Positions 37,687 through 46,723 of a DNA stretch of 64,000 bases are shown piece by piece (positions within the stretch are counted from its first letter, which is position 1; each line of letters begins with the position of its first letter). The position numbers and the translations under genes were made by a program. Location: assembly GCF_020733635.1 (NCBI RefSeq), contig NZ_JAJFZL010000001.1, forward strand, positions 1,364,001-1,428,000, read 5' to 3'. Origin of the DNA: Nocardia spumae. GTDB taxonomy: Bacteria; Actinomycetota; Actinomycetes; Mycobacteriales; Mycobacteriaceae. A model generated the notes under the pieces. The model saw nothing but the letters and a program-made list of their open reading frames with translations, ran no database searches and had not been told where the DNA came from.

Positions 37687-38349
37687 ATGTGGTACTGGAT
37701 CTTGAAATTCGTCCTGATCGGCCCGATCCTGCGGTTGCTGGGGCGGCCGAAAGTCGAAGGATTGCACCATGTTCCGGCCGACGGTCCGGTGATCATCGCC
37801 GCCAACCATCTGGCCGCGATCGACTCGCTGTATCTGGCACTGGTGCTGTCGCGGCGGATCACCTTCCTGGCCAAGAGTCAGTATTTCGACGAGCCCGGAT
37901 GGCGCGGCCGGCTCAATCGGTGGGTGATGACGGCGACGGGGCAGGTGCGAGTGGATCGGACCGGAGGGTCCGCCTCGGCCGACGCGCTGGCCGCGGCGGT
38001 GCGAATTCTGGAATCCGACGGAGTGTGGGGTATCCACCCCGAGGGCACGCGTTCCCCGGACGGCCGGGTCTACCGCGGGCGCACCGGGGTGATCCGGGTG
38101 GCGATGCGCACCGGTGCGCCCGTTGTCCCGGTGGCGCTGACCGGGACCGATCTGGTGAATCGCCGGGGCCGTCGAGGGCTGCGTTTCGGCAAGGTGCGCA
38201 TCGTCTTCGGGCCGCCGCGACGCTTCGAACCCGTCGATCGCGCCGCGGTACGGGCCGCGACCGACGATTTGATGGTGGAACTTGCGATGCGATCGGGCCG
38301 CCGTTACGTAGACTGCTACGCGGCGACATTCCGCGCCGAATCGGCCTGA
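37687..38349 (+). CDS. 1-acyl-sn-glycerol-3-phosphate acyltransferase (PlsC-like)
   Basis: 220 residues. Acyltransferase motifs: motif I HLAAID (HX4D, near residue 41), motif II region KSQYFDEPG, motif III PEGTRS near 118 and motif IV VPVALTG. A short N-terminal hydrophobic segment (WILKFVLIGPILRLLG) anchors it to the inner face of the membrane. It likely makes phosphatidic acid or acylates a related lipid. GGAGGG precedes the ATG. The twin operators next to it suggest inducible control by the divergent TetR protein. Confidence 0.87.
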   Translation: MWYWILKFVLIGPILRLLGRPKVEGLHHVPADGPVIIAANHLAAIDSLYLALVLSRRITFLAKSQYFDEPGWRGRLNRWVMTATGQVRVDRTGGSASADALAAAVRILESDGVWGIHPEGTRSPDGRVYRGRTGVIRVAMRTGAPVVPVALTGTDLVNRRGRRGLRFGKVRIVFGPPRRFEPVDRAAVRAATDDLMVELAMRSGRRYVDCYAATFRAESA

Positions 38350-38598
38350 TTCGCGGGATCGTATTACCGCATCAGGGGGTTGCGCGGGGCGTTTTCCGCC
38401 ACATGCTATTGTTCTCAGGTTGTCTCGGCGAGGGTGTCGCACCCAGGTGCACACCGTGATCGACGCGGCTCGGCTTCCGGCCGTTGTCGTGCGGTGCTCG
38501 CCCGACGAGCAGACCCTTTCGCCAGGGTGATCCGATTCCGGATGGCACCTGGCCAGCACACCGTCCGCCCCGGAAAGCCGTAGGAGAGTATTCCAGTC

Positions 38599-39207
38599 AT
38601 GTCCGACGTCAGCGTCCTCGAAGCCACGACCCGCACCGAATTCGGCAAGGGTGCCGCGCGCCGTACCCGTCGCGACGGCAACGTCCCCGCCGTCCTGTAC
38701 GGCCACGGTGAGGCGCCGAAGCATCTGTCGGTCAACGCACAGGCCTTCGCCGCGATCCTGCGCGAGCACGGCACCAACGCCATCGTGGACCTGCAGATCG
38801 ACGGCAAGAAGCAGCTGGCGATGACCAAGTCCGTGGTCGTGCACCCCATCCGCCGCTACATCGAGCACGCCGATCTGCTGATCGTGAAGCGTGGCGAGAA
38901 GGTCGTCGTGGACGTGCCGGTCGCGCTGGCCGGCGATGCGGGCCCGGGCACCCTGGTCACTCAGGAGACCACCACCCTGTCGGTCGAGGCCGACGCCCTG
39001 AAGCTGCCCGAGTCCATCGAGGTCTCGATCGAGGGCGCCGAGGCCGGCACCCAGATCACCGCCGGTCAGATCGAGCTGCCCAAGGGCACCACGCTGGCCG
39101 GTGATCCGGAGCAGCTGATCGTCAACATCATCGTCGCCCCGGCCGCCGAGGAGACCGAGGGTGAAGCCGAGGCCGAGGCCGAGGCCGAAGGCGAGAGCGC
39201 CGAATAA
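38599..39207 (+). CDS. rplY: 50S ribosomal protein L25/Ctc
   Basis: 202 residues, the long CTC-type form. The N-terminal L25 domain (about 5-95, [25 protein letters not shown] and [15 protein letters not shown]) binds 5S rRNA; a C-terminal TL5-like beta domain follows, ending in an acidic tail ([19 protein letters not shown]). GGAGAG lies upstream of the ATG. The 249-bp upstream region contains possible promoter elements (TATTGT at 38407) but no clear pair. pth follows after 22 nt, the conserved rplY-pth order. Confidence 0.95.
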   Translation: MSDVSVLEATTRTEFGKGAARRTRRDGNVPAVLYGHGEAPKHLSVNAQAFAAILREHGTNAIVDLQIDGKKQLAMTKSVVVHPIRRYIEHADLLIVKRGEKVVVDVPVALAGDAGPGTLVTQETTTLSVEADALKLPESIEVSIEGAEAGTQITAGQIELPKGTTLAGDPEQLIVNIIVAPAAEETEGEAEAEAEAEGESAE

Positions 39208-39229
39208 TTCGGCCCCTCCACCGTTTCCG

Positions 39230-39808
39230 ATGACGGATTCGAACGCGCCCGCACTCGTGGTCGGACTGGGCAATCCGGGCCCCGAATACGAGCGGACGCG
39301 ACACAATGCGGGTTTCCTGGTCGCCGATGTGCTCGCCGAGCGCATCGGCGGCCGGTTCACCGTGCACAAGAAGTCGGGCGCCGATCTGGTGGAGGCCCGG
39401 CTCGACGGCCGCAAGATCCTGCTGGCCAAACCGCGCACCTATATGAACCTCTCGGGGCGACCGGTCGCGGCACTCGCGCGGTTCTTCTCCGTTCCGCCGA
39501 CCGAGATCATCGTCGTGCACGACGAACTCGATCTGCCCTTCGGCGATATCCGGCTCAAGCGCGGTGGCGGCGAGGGCGGCCACAACGGTCTGCGCTCCAT
39601 CTCGAATGCCTTGTCCACCAAGGACTATCTGCGGGTGCGATTCGGTGTGGGTCGTCCCCCCGGCCGCCAGGATCCCGCCGATTTCGTGCTGAAACCGTTC
39701 TCCGCGGCCGAACGTAAAGAGGTCCCGGTACTGGTCGAACAGACCGCCGACGCAGTCGAATTGCTACTGCGCGTGGGTCTGGAACCGGCCCAGAACCAGC
39801 TGCACTGA
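39230..39808 (+). CDS. pth: Peptidyl-tRNA hydrolase
   Basis: 192 residues. It recycles peptidyl-tRNA released from ribosomes. Motifs: [18 protein letters not shown] (catalytic His of RHNAGF), [50 protein letters not shown], and [11 protein letters not shown]. It starts at ATG 39230, 22 nt after rplY, and is probably cotranscribed. The C-terminal helix that covers the tRNA site is complete. Confidence 0.96.
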   Translation: MTDSNAPALVVGLGNPGPEYERTRHNAGFLVADVLAERIGGRFTVHKKSGADLVEARLDGRKILLAKPRTYMNLSGRPVAALARFFSVPPTEIIVVHDELDLPFGDIRLKRGGGEGGHNGLRSISNALSTKDYLRVRFGVGRPPGRQDPADFVLKPFSAAERKEVPVLVEQTADAVELLLRVGLEPAQNQLH

Positions 39809-39866
39809 GCGCCGGCAGCCTGCCTCCGGCCCGTATTCGGCCGGCAATCTGCCATGATGGGCGACT

Positions 39867-40964
39867 GTGCGCGACCACGACATTGTTTACGACCGATATC
39901 GGGGTGTACTGCTGGGCGGGGCGGTCGGTGACGCGCTCGGGTGGCCGATCGAGTTCCTGAAGCTGGCGCAGATCCGCGACCGGTTCGGTGCCGACGGTCT
40001 CACCGATTTCGCGCCGTCGGCCGGTGACCCCGCGCCCAAGCAGATCACCGACGACACCCAGATGACGCTGTTCACCGCCGAGGGATTGCTGCGCTGCGCG
40101 CCCGGCGCGGATCCGGCGCCGGTGCTGCGCCGGGCCTATCTGCGATGGCTGCGCACCCAACGTGAACATCTGCCGGAGCCGACGCCCGACGGCTGGCTGG
40201 CGGGCCTGCCCTATCTGTACGCCGTCCGCGCACCGGGTAACGCCTGTATGGGTGGCTTGAATCGACAAGCGGGACAATTTATTCCGCCACATCCATTCGG
40301 TACGCCCGGACCCGTGAATCCCGACTCCAAGGGCTGCGGCACCGTGATGCGGTCGGCACCGTTCGGGCTTGCCGCGCTCGGCCCGGAGGTCGCGTTCGAG
40401 TGGGCCGCCCGCTGTGCCCAGCTCACCCACGGTCATCCGACCGGATATCTCGCCGCCGGTGCCTTCGCCGCCGTCATCGATCGGGTCGTGAACGGCGCCG
40501 ACGTGCGAACAGCGGTGCACGAGACCGTGATTCAGGCCGAGGCCGTCCCGGGCGGCGGGGAGACCGCCGCGGCGCTGCGCAAGGCCGTCAGCGCGGCCGA
40601 CGCGGGTCCGGGGACCTCCGAGGGTGTCGAGGTGGTCGGTGAGGGCTGGGTCGCCGAGGAATGTCTGGCGGTCGCGGTCTACTGCGCCCTCGACGCCGCC
40701 CGCACCGGGGATCTGCGCCGCGCACTGTTGTTGTCGGTCAACCACTCCGGCGATTCCGACTCCACCGGCGCGGTGACCGGAAATCTGCTCGGCGCCTGCT
40801 ACGGGCTCACCGCACTGCCGCTGGATTGGTGTGCCGCAGTGGAGGGACGCGACGATCTGGCCCGGGTCGCCGATGATCTGGTGGCGAATTTCGTCTACGG
40901 CGACCGGGCGCCGCTCGGCTCCCGGTACCCGGTCGAGGCGGCGGAAGATCCGGTCCTGCAATAG
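39867..40964 (+). CDS. ADP-ribosylglycohydrolase (DraG/ARH family)
   Basis: 365 residues, all-helical ARH fold with two Mg/Mn ions. Metal-binding motifs: GGAVGDALGWPIEF (N-terminal), TDDTQM near residue 52 and the C-terminal NHSGDSDSTGAVTGNLLGACYG. SKGCGTVMRSAPFGLAAL is also typical. It likely removes ADP-ribose from proteins or hydrolyses an ADP-ribosyl conjugate. No ADP-ribosyltransferase gene is in the window. It starts at GTG 39867, 58 nt after pth, and may share its transcript. The substrate is unknown. Confidence 0.88.
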   Translation: MRDHDIVYDRYRGVLLGGAVGDALGWPIEFLKLAQIRDRFGADGLTDFAPSAGDPAPKQITDDTQMTLFTAEGLLRCAPGADPAPVLRRAYLRWLRTQREHLPEPTPDGWLAGLPYLYAVRAPGNACMGGLNRQAGQFIPPHPFGTPGPVNPDSKGCGTVMRSAPFGLAALGPEVAFEWAARCAQLTHGHPTGYLAAGAFAAVIDRVVNGADVRTAVHETVIQAEAVPGGGETAAALRKAVSAADAGPGTSEGVEVVGEGWVAEECLAVAVYCALDAARTGDLRRALLLSVNHSGDSDSTGAVTGNLLGACYGLTALPLDWCAAVEGRDDLARVADDLVANFVYGDRAPLGSRYPVEAAEDPVLQ

Positions 40965-40979
40965 CTTTCCTGCGCTCGT

Positions 40980-42179
40980 TCAGCGCCTGCGGCGGGCCAG
41001 GCGGCCGACCGCGTCGAGGAATCGGTCGAGTTCCTCGACGCTGACGAAGCAGTGTGGTGAGGCGCGCACGACGGAGTCGAGGCGCCGCGCCGACATATCG
41101 AGCAGGGTCGAACTCCGATGGCTCACGGTCACGGTGATATCGGAATCGCGCAGCCGGTCACGAATCTCGACCGGATCGAGCCCTTCGATGGTGAACGAGA
41201 CGATGCCCGAGCGCTCGGTTCCGAGATCGCGCACGGTGACGCCGGGGATCGATGGCAGCTGGTCGCGCAGCCGGTTCGCATTGGCCGCGACCGCGGCGAA
41301 CACGTGCTCCGGTCCGAGATCGAGCAGGTAGCGGACGGCCGCGCCCAGACCCAGCCGGGCCGCCACATCGCATTCCCAGAATTCGAATCGGGTGGCGTCG
41401 GGGGCGAGCCGGTACTCCTGCGGGCCGGTCCAGGTGGCGCTGTGCAGATCCAGCCGGCTCGGTTCCAGCTCCCGGCACACCTCCGGACGCACGTAGAGGA
41501 ATCCCGTGCCGCGCGGACCCCGCAGCCATTTCCGTCCGGTGGCCGACATCGCGTCGACGCCGAGTTCGGTGACGTCGATTGCGATCTGGCCGGCGGACTG
41601 GCACGCGTCCAGCACTACCAGCGCACCCACCCGATGGGCGATCCGGGTGGCCTCGGCGACCGGATTGACCAGGCCACCGTTGGTCGGCGCGTGCAACAGC
41701 GATACCACCTTCACCCGCTCGTCGAGCAGATCGGCGAAGGCCTCGAGATCGAGCCGGCCGGTGGGATCGCTCGGTATCGCTTCGACGGAGGCTCCGGAGG
41801 CCCGGGCGCGCTGCAGGGCGGCGATGGCGTTGCTCGCGTAGTCCGCACCGGAGATCAGGATCCGGTCACCGGGGCCGAGTCCGATGGCGTAGAAGAAATC
41901 CGACCACGACCGAGAGGCGCTGTCGCTCAGGGCGATTGCGGAGGCGTCGGCATTGATCAGGGCGCCGATGGCGGATTTGACCCCGGCGAGATCGTCGAGC
42001 CGCTCAGTGGCCGCCCGATATCCGCCGATCTCGCCTTCGCGACGCAGATGTGCGGTGATGGTGTCGATGACGACCCGCGGCGGTAGCGAGGACCCCGCGC
42101 TGTCGAGGAATACCGGCGGCGGTCCGGCCGCGTCGGCGTAGGCGGGGATGTCGGCGCGCAGGCGTTGAGTGTCGAGCAC
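40980..42179 (-). CDS. PLP-dependent class V aminotransferase-fold enzyme, possible EgtE-like lyase
   Basis: 399 residues, fold type I. The PLP Schiff-base lysine is in SATGRKWLRGPRGTGFLYVRP and the Asp that binds the pyridine nitrogen in VVLDACQSAGQ. The EGEIGGYRAAT N-terminal segment resembles the EAEVGGYVAAE stretch I recall from M. tuberculosis EgtE, the C-S lyase that finishes ergothioneine. It lies 1.9 kb from egtA but on the other strand, with two unrelated genes between. Other class V members (cysteine desulfurase, isopenicillin-N epimerase-like) also fit. It starts at GTG 42179, with TACCGT 7 nt upstream. The EgtE role is uncertain. Confidence 0.6.
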   Translation of the reverse strand: MLDTQRLRADIPAYADAAGPPPVFLDSAGSSLPPRVVIDTITAHLRREGEIGGYRAATERLDDLAGVKSAIGALINADASAIALSDSASRSWSDFFYAIGLGPGDRILISGADYASNAIAALQRARASGASVEAIPSDPTGRLDLEAFADLLDERVKVVSLLHAPTNGGLVNPVAEATRIAHRVGALVVLDACQSAGQIAIDVTELGVDAMSATGRKWLRGPRGTGFLYVRPEVCRELEPSRLDLHSATWTGPQEYRLAPDATRFEFWECDVAARLGLGAAVRYLLDLGPEHVFAAVAANANRLRDQLPSIPGVTVRDLGTERSGIVSFTIEGLDPVEIRDRLRDSDITVTVSHRSSTLLDMSARRLDSVVRASPHCFVSVEELDRFLDAVGRLARRRR

Positions 42180-42186
42180 GGTATCG

Positions 42187-42192
42187 ACGGTA
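42187..42192 (-). promoter_or_regulatory. -10 box for leaderless transcription of the class V PLP gene
   Basis: Minus-strand TACCGT ends 7 nt before the GTG at 42179. Confidence 0.35.
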
Positions 42193-42194
42193 GG

Positions 42195-42749
42195 TCATCG
42201 GGGGCCGGTCTCGCCGGACGCTGCCTCGAGCACGGCCCGGATCAGTTGCGCGGACTCCGCGGCCATCTGCTCCGGCGGGCACGGCCGATCCTGTTCGAGC
42301 CACCACACGATCGACTGGACGAACATCGCCCCCACGATGCTCGGGACGAAGGCCGTCGCGGTCCGCCCCGGCAGATGCTCGCTGGACATGGCCGCGAGGG
42401 TGGCCCGCATCCGGTCGGCGAACCACGGGCTGCCCTTACGGCCCAGCAATGCCGCGTAGAGCCGGTGGTAGCTGTCGATATGGGTGAAGAATCCGGCCCA
42501 GCGCTGTCCGGGGGAGCGGTCGTCGCGTGCGTCGGTGGCGGTCATCTCCGCCGTCGCCTCGTCGAAGATCTGCTCGACGAGTGCGTACTTGTCGCGATAG
42601 TTGCGGTAGAACGCGGCCCGGCTGACCATGGCCCGCGTGGTCAGTTCCCCGACCGTGATCCGGTCGAAGCCGCGCTCCTCGATCGATTCGATCAGCGCCT
42701 GCCGCAGCAGGGTGCGGGTGCGCACTACACGTACGTTCTGCTGAGACAT
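42195..42749 (-). CDS. TetR-family regulator divergent from quinone oxidoreductase
   Basis: 184 residues. The helix-turn-helix covers about 10-60 (TRTLLRQALIESIEERGFDRITVGELTTRAMVSRAAFYRNYRDKYALVEQI); the C-terminal part resembles the DhaS/YbjK-like group in which WWLEQDRPCPPEQMA and the final helix form the dimer. AAGGAG precedes ATG 42749. It is divergent from a quinone oxidoreductase gene with 142 bp between them, the usual layout for a regulator that represses a detoxification enzyme when no electrophile is present. Inverted repeats in the gap are candidate operators. Confidence 0.88.
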   Translation of the reverse strand: MSQQNVRVVRTRTLLRQALIESIEERGFDRITVGELTTRAMVSRAAFYRNYRDKYALVEQIFDEATAEMTATDARDDRSPGQRWAGFFTHIDSYHRLYAALLGRKGSPWFADRMRATLAAMSSEHLPGRTATAFVPSIVGAMFVQSIVWWLEQDRPCPPEQMAAESAQLIRAVLEAASGETGPR

Positions 42750-42841
42750 CTACGGCTCCTTGTCTGTTTCGGGACAGATCCGCGGAGATGAATCTTGTCG
42801 CGGCGGAGGAAGTTTCGGAAGCTGGACATCGTAGCCGGAAT

Positions 42842-42856
42842 GAGACAGGTCGTCTC
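42842..42856. promoter_or_regulatory. Candidate TetR operator
   Basis: GAGAC-N5-GTCTC lies 36 bp before the quinone oxidoreductase ATG. A related inverted repeat TCTGT-N6-ACAGA (42763-42778) lies close to the regulator start. They share an ACAGRTC half-site. Confidence 0.35.
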
Positions 42857-42891
42857 GTCCGAACCCTGCCCTCGACACGGAAGAGGTAACG

Positions 42892-43866
42892 ATGCGCGCG
42901 GTACGAGTGACGGAATTCGGTGATCCGGAGGTGCTGGTTCTCGCCGATATCGCGGATCCGGCGCCGGCCGCCGGACAGGTGCTGGTGCAGGTCGAGCGGG
43001 CGGGAGTGGCTTTCGGTGACGTGATCGTGCGCTCCGGCCGGTATCCGTTGCCGCTGCCCTGGGTTCCCGGACTCGAGGTCGGCGGCCGGGTGGTGGGTCT
43101 CGGCCCGGGGGCGGATCCGGCGCTGCTGGGGCGCACGGTCGTCGCGACGACGGCGGGCCGGGCCGGTGGTTATGCCGAACTGGCGGTGGCGCCGGCGGAC
43201 TACACCTTCCCGGTGCCGGACGGACTGGATCTCGAGGTGGCGCTCACGGTGTTCCAGTCCGGCGCCTTGGCCCGCGGTCTGCTCACCGCGATGGGGCTGA
43301 GCTCGTCGGATACGGTGCTGGTCACCGCGGCGGCCGGGCGGATCGGCTCGATGGTGGTCCAGACGGCCAAGGCCGCGGGAGCCCGGGTGATCGGCGTGGC
43401 GGGCACCGCGAAGACCGCCGCCGTGGCCGACTTCGGCGCCGATCACGCGCTGGACTACGAGTCCGGTCAGTGGGGTGCCCGGGTCCGTGCGCTGACCGGC
43501 GGGCGCGGGGTGGATCTGGTCCTCGACGCGGTCGGCGGCGAGGTCGCCGCACAGGCCATATCGGCCGCTGCCGACGGCGCCGGCCGGATCGGGCTGTACG
43601 GTTTCGCGTCCGGCGATTGGGCACCGGTCGACGCCCCGACGGTGTCGCACCGAGGCCTCACGGTGTGCGGCGCGCTCGGTGTCGTCATCCGCAAATCCGA
43701 TGCCGAACAGCGCGCCGATGCCGAGGGCGCGCTCGCCGCTGCCGTGCGGGGCGAACTGAAACCCAGAATTCACGCCCGGGTGCCGCTCGCGGCGGTCGCG
43801 ACCGCCCATCGCGAGCTCGAGCAGCGGCTTTCGGTGGGTGCGGTAGTGCTGTCGGTGGGGCCGTGA
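42892..43866 (+). CDS. Quinone oxidoreductase-like MDR-family NADPH reductase
   Basis: 324 residues, medium-chain dehydrogenase/reductase without the zinc ligands. MRAVRVTEFGDPEVLVLADI is the standard N terminus, FGDVIVRSGRYPLPLPWVPGLEVGGRVVGLG follows, and the Rossmann motif is VTAAAGRIGSMVVQTAKAAGARVIGVAG (AAxGxxG). It likely reduces quinones or enones with NADPH. GAGGT precedes the ATG. It is probably controlled by the divergent TetR gene. The stop is 168 nt before egtA, and no shared transcript is implied. Confidence 0.85.
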   Translation: MRAVRVTEFGDPEVLVLADIADPAPAAGQVLVQVERAGVAFGDVIVRSGRYPLPLPWVPGLEVGGRVVGLGPGADPALLGRTVVATTAGRAGGYAELAVAPADYTFPVPDGLDLEVALTVFQSGALARGLLTAMGLSSSDTVLVTAAAGRIGSMVVQTAKAAGARVIGVAGTAKTAAVADFGADHALDYESGQWGARVRALTGGRGVDLVLDAVGGEVAAQAISAAADGAGRIGLYGFASGDWAPVDAPTVSHRGLTVCGALGVVIRKSDAEQRADAEGALAAAVRGELKPRIHARVPLAAVATAHRELEQRLSVGAVVLSVGP

Positions 43867-44034
43867 CCGGCCTGTTCACCATTTCTTCGGAGTCTGTGTC
43901 GGTAGGCGCGGCTACGCTGGTTCGGGTCGGTGGAAGAACCGGGTGTGGTCTCTCGTTGTACGGCTACACGCGATCCCGACGGCACAGCGGCCGGAGGGGA
44001 TGCGTGATCTGTGCGGGGCTGAGCGGAGGTTGGC

Positions 44035-45321
44035 ATGGCGGTAACTGTGGACAAGGCGCCGGCCGAGCCAGGGGTCGGCCTCTCCTCGCGCGCCGCGGCG
44101 GAGGCCTATGTGGGGGGTGTGTGTTTCAAGCAGGGGCCGCCCGCCTTGATCGGCGCCGAACTGGAGTGGCTCACCATCTGTAGCGAGCCGTCGGCGTCGG
44201 ATTCGCGTCCGCGATTGTCGGCGCTGGCGGACGCGCTGGGCCCCTATGCGCCGCAGTCCATTTCGCCCGATTCTCCCGCCAAAGTGCTCCCCGGTGGCAG
44301 TCGGATCACCCTCGAACCCGGTGGTCAGATCGAACTGTCGAGCGCCCCCTTCGATGACGCCTCGCAGCTGTGCGCTCAGCTGCTGGAGGACTCTCACTTT
44401 CTTTCCGGCTTGCTCGAAGCCAGGTCCATCCGAACGATATCCGCCGCCGCCGATGCCGATCGGCAGGCCCGCAGGCTGCTCCGATTACCGCGCTATCGCG
44501 CGATGGAACGATCGTTCGCCGGTGTCGGCCCGTACGGCAAGCTGATGATGTGCAATACGGCCGCCACACAGGTCAGCGTGGACGCCGGTGGTGACCGGGC
44601 CGAGATCGCGGCCCGGTGGAACACGCTGTACGCGATCGGGCCGGCCTTGCTGGCCGCGTTCGCCTGCTCGCCGGACCTGCACGGTGCCCCCGTCGGGGCA
44701 TGGGCGTCGCAACGGATGCGGACCTGGTTGCGCCTCGATCACACCCGCACCCGCCCGCCCGTCCGGAACTGGGACGATCCGATCGTCGACTACGGACGCT
44801 GGGCACTGGACGTGCCGCTGCTGTGCGTGCGCCGCGGCGAATCCGATAGTGACTGGGCCGCGCCGCCGGGGGCGAGCTTCGCCGACTGGCTGTGCGGTGC
44901 GCTCGACGACGAGATCGGCCGCCGCCCGGAGGCCGAGGACCTCGACTATCACCTGACCACCGTCTTCCCGCCCGTGCGCGCATCCGGTCATCTCGAGGTC
45001 CGCTATCTGGATGCGCAACCGGGCGACCAGTGGACGGTGCCGATCCACGTCCTCGACGCGTTGATGTCGGCACCGGCTGTCGTGGCCGAGGCGGCCGACC
45101 TGGCCGATCCGGTCGCCGACGAATGGTCGCTGGCGGCGCGCTGCGGCCTGGCCGACCCGCAGATCCGCGCGGTGGCCGTCGATCTGCTGACCCTGGCCGC
45201 CGACAACGCCCGCACCGACACGGCCGCCGATCAGATCGGGGACGCCGCACGGCGATGTCGCGCGGGCCTGACCCCGTCCGGGGCGATCGTCCACTGCCGG
45301 CCCGAGGAGGCCGCGGAATGA
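44035..45321 (+). CDS. egtA: Glutamate-cysteine ligase EgtA (ergothioneine pathway)
   Basis: 428 residues, GCS2-type gamma-glutamylcysteine synthetase. Motifs: IGAELEWL (metal-binding Glu near the N terminus), TLEPGGQIELSSAPF, and RYLDAQPGDQWTVPI near the C terminus. It makes gamma-glutamylcysteine, the sulfur donor used by EgtB. In actinobacteria lacking glutathione this enzyme serves ergothioneine rather than glutathione. GGAGG lies just upstream of the ATG. It is the first gene of egtA-(mini-ORF)-egtB-egtC-egtD, all coupled by overlapping stop/start codons. Confidence 0.94.
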   Translation: MAVTVDKAPAEPGVGLSSRAAAEAYVGGVCFKQGPPALIGAELEWLTICSEPSASDSRPRLSALADALGPYAPQSISPDSPAKVLPGGSRITLEPGGQIELSSAPFDDASQLCAQLLEDSHFLSGLLEARSIRTISAAADADRQARRLLRLPRYRAMERSFAGVGPYGKLMMCNTAATQVSVDAGGDRAEIAARWNTLYAIGPALLAAFACSPDLHGAPVGAWASQRMRTWLRLDHTRTRPPVRNWDDPIVDYGRWALDVPLLCVRRGESDSDWAAPPGASFADWLCGALDDEIGRRPEAEDLDYHLTTVFPPVRASGHLEVRYLDAQPGDQWTVPIHVLDALMSAPAVVAEAADLADPVADEWSLAARCGLADPQIRAVAVDLLTLAADNARTDTAADQIGDAARRCRAGLTPSGAIVHCRPEEAAE

Positions 45322-45386
45322 ACCGTGACGCAGAGATCGGCTCGGTCCGACGGGGCCGCTGGGTACGACGCTTGGGAGAGCACTGA
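45318..45386 (+). CDS. 22-codon mini-ORF bridging egtA and egtB
   Basis: MNRDAEIGSVRRGRWVRRLGEH. The ATG (45318) overlaps the egtA stop as ATGA, has GAGGAGG 7 nt upstream, and its TGA (45384-45386) overlaps the egtB ATG as TGATG. Every boundary is a coupled overlap, which is unlikely to be accidental. The peptide is basic (six Arg) and has no family that I recognise. It could be a translated microprotein or only a coupling device that passes ribosomes from egtA to egtB across a 64-nt gap. Confidence 0.55.
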   Translation: MNRDAEIGSVRRGRWVRRLGEH

Positions 45387-46723
45387 TGACCGTTCACGCC
45401 GGAACCGATCACGCCGAGACGGAGCGATTACGCGCGCAGATCGCGGAGGTTCTCACCAGGGCACGCGCCCGGACGACCGGGCTGATCGAATCGGTCGACG
45501 AAGCCGAGCTGATCGCTCAGCATTCACCGCTGATGAGCCCCCTGGTCTGGGACCTGGCCCATATCGGTAATCAGGAGGAGTTGTGGCTGGTCCGCGATGT
45601 CGGCGGCCGTGAGCCGGTGCGTGCCGATATCGACCATCTCTACGACGCGTTCCGGCATGCCCGCGCCGATCGCCCGGCGCTGCCGCTGCTGGATCCCGGA
45701 CAGGCGCGCGGATATGTGGGGAGCGTGCGAGAAAAGGTCTGGGATGTACTGGATTCCAGTCCGTTGCGTGGACATCGGTTGGTGGACAGCGGCTTCGCCT
45801 TCGGCATGATCGCGCAACACGAGCAGCAGCACGACGAGACCATGCTGGCCACCCATCAGCTGCGGCGCGGACCCGCCGTCCTCTCGGCCCCGCCCGCGCC
45901 AGCCGCCCGGATCGCGGTCGGCGACGAGGTCGTGGTCCCGGCGGGCGAATTCGTCATGGGCACCTCGACCGACCCCTGGGCACTGGACAACGAGCGGCCA
46001 GAACACCGCGTCCATGTGCCCGGATTCGCGATCGATGCGGCGCCGATCACGAACGCGCAATTCCAGGCTTTCATCGCCGACGGCGGGTACCGGCGTCCCG
46101 AACTGTGGTCGCGACAGGGCTGGGCGCACCGGACCGACGCCGAGCTGGAGGCTCCGCAGTTCTGGGAGCGCGATTCCGACGATCGTTGGTGGCGCCGGGT
46201 TTTCGGCGCCACCGTGCCGGTGCGCCCGCAGCAGCCGGTGGTGCACGTGTGCTGGTTCGAGGCCGAGGCGTATGCCACCTGGGCCGGCAAGCGGCTGCCG
46301 ACCGAAGCCGAATGGGAGAAGGCCGCGCGATTCGATCCCGCGACCGGACGTTCCCGCCGCTATCCGTGGGGTGACGCCGAACCCGACGAGACCACCGCCA
46401 ATCTGGGCCAGCGCCATCTGGAACCCGCGGATGTGGGCGCGTACCCGGCGGGGGCGTCCGCTACCGGAGTCCATCAGCTGATCGGTGACGTCTGGGAGTG
46501 GACCGCATCGGGTTTCGAGTCGTACCCCGAATTCGGCGCCTTCCCCTATCGCGAGTACTCCGAGGTGTTCTTCGGCGGTGACTACCGGGTCCTGCGCGGC
46601 GGCTCCTTCGGCACCGATCCGGTCGCCTGCCGCAGTACCTTCCGCAACTGGGACCATCCGATCCGGCGCCAGATCTTCTCCGGGTTCCGTCTCGCCCGCG
46701 ATCTGCGACCGGACGAGCGCTGA
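45386..46723 (+). CDS. egtB: Ergothioneine sulfoxide synthase EgtB
   Basis: 445 residues, non-heme iron enzyme that joins gamma-glutamylcysteine to hercynine with O2. The N-terminal DinB-like domain supplies the iron triad: His59 (DLAHIGNQEE) and His145/His149 (HEQQHDETM). The C-terminal formylglycine-generating-enzyme-like domain (from VPAGEFVMGTSTDPWALDNERPEHRV to GGDYRVLRGGSFGTDPVACRSTFRNWDHP) carries the substrate pocket. It starts within the stop of the mini-ORF (TGATG). GGGAGAG lies a few bases upstream and could also act as a ribosome-binding site. Confidence 0.96.
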   Translation: MTVHAGTDHAETERLRAQIAEVLTRARARTTGLIESVDEAELIAQHSPLMSPLVWDLAHIGNQEELWLVRDVGGREPVRADIDHLYDAFRHARADRPALPLLDPGQARGYVGSVREKVWDVLDSSPLRGHRLVDSGFAFGMIAQHEQQHDETMLATHQLRRGPAVLSAPPAPAARIAVGDEVVVPAGEFVMGTSTDPWALDNERPEHRVHVPGFAIDAAPITNAQFQAFIADGGYRRPELWSRQGWAHRTDAELEAPQFWERDSDDRWWRRVFGATVPVRPQQPVVHVCWFEAEAYATWAGKRLPTEAEWEKAARFDPATGRSRRYPWGDAEPDETTANLGQRHLEPADVGAYPAGASATGVHQLIGDVWEWTASGFESYPEFGAFPYREYSEVFFGGDYRVLRGGSFGTDPVACRSTFRNWDHPIRRQIFSGFRLARDLRPDER

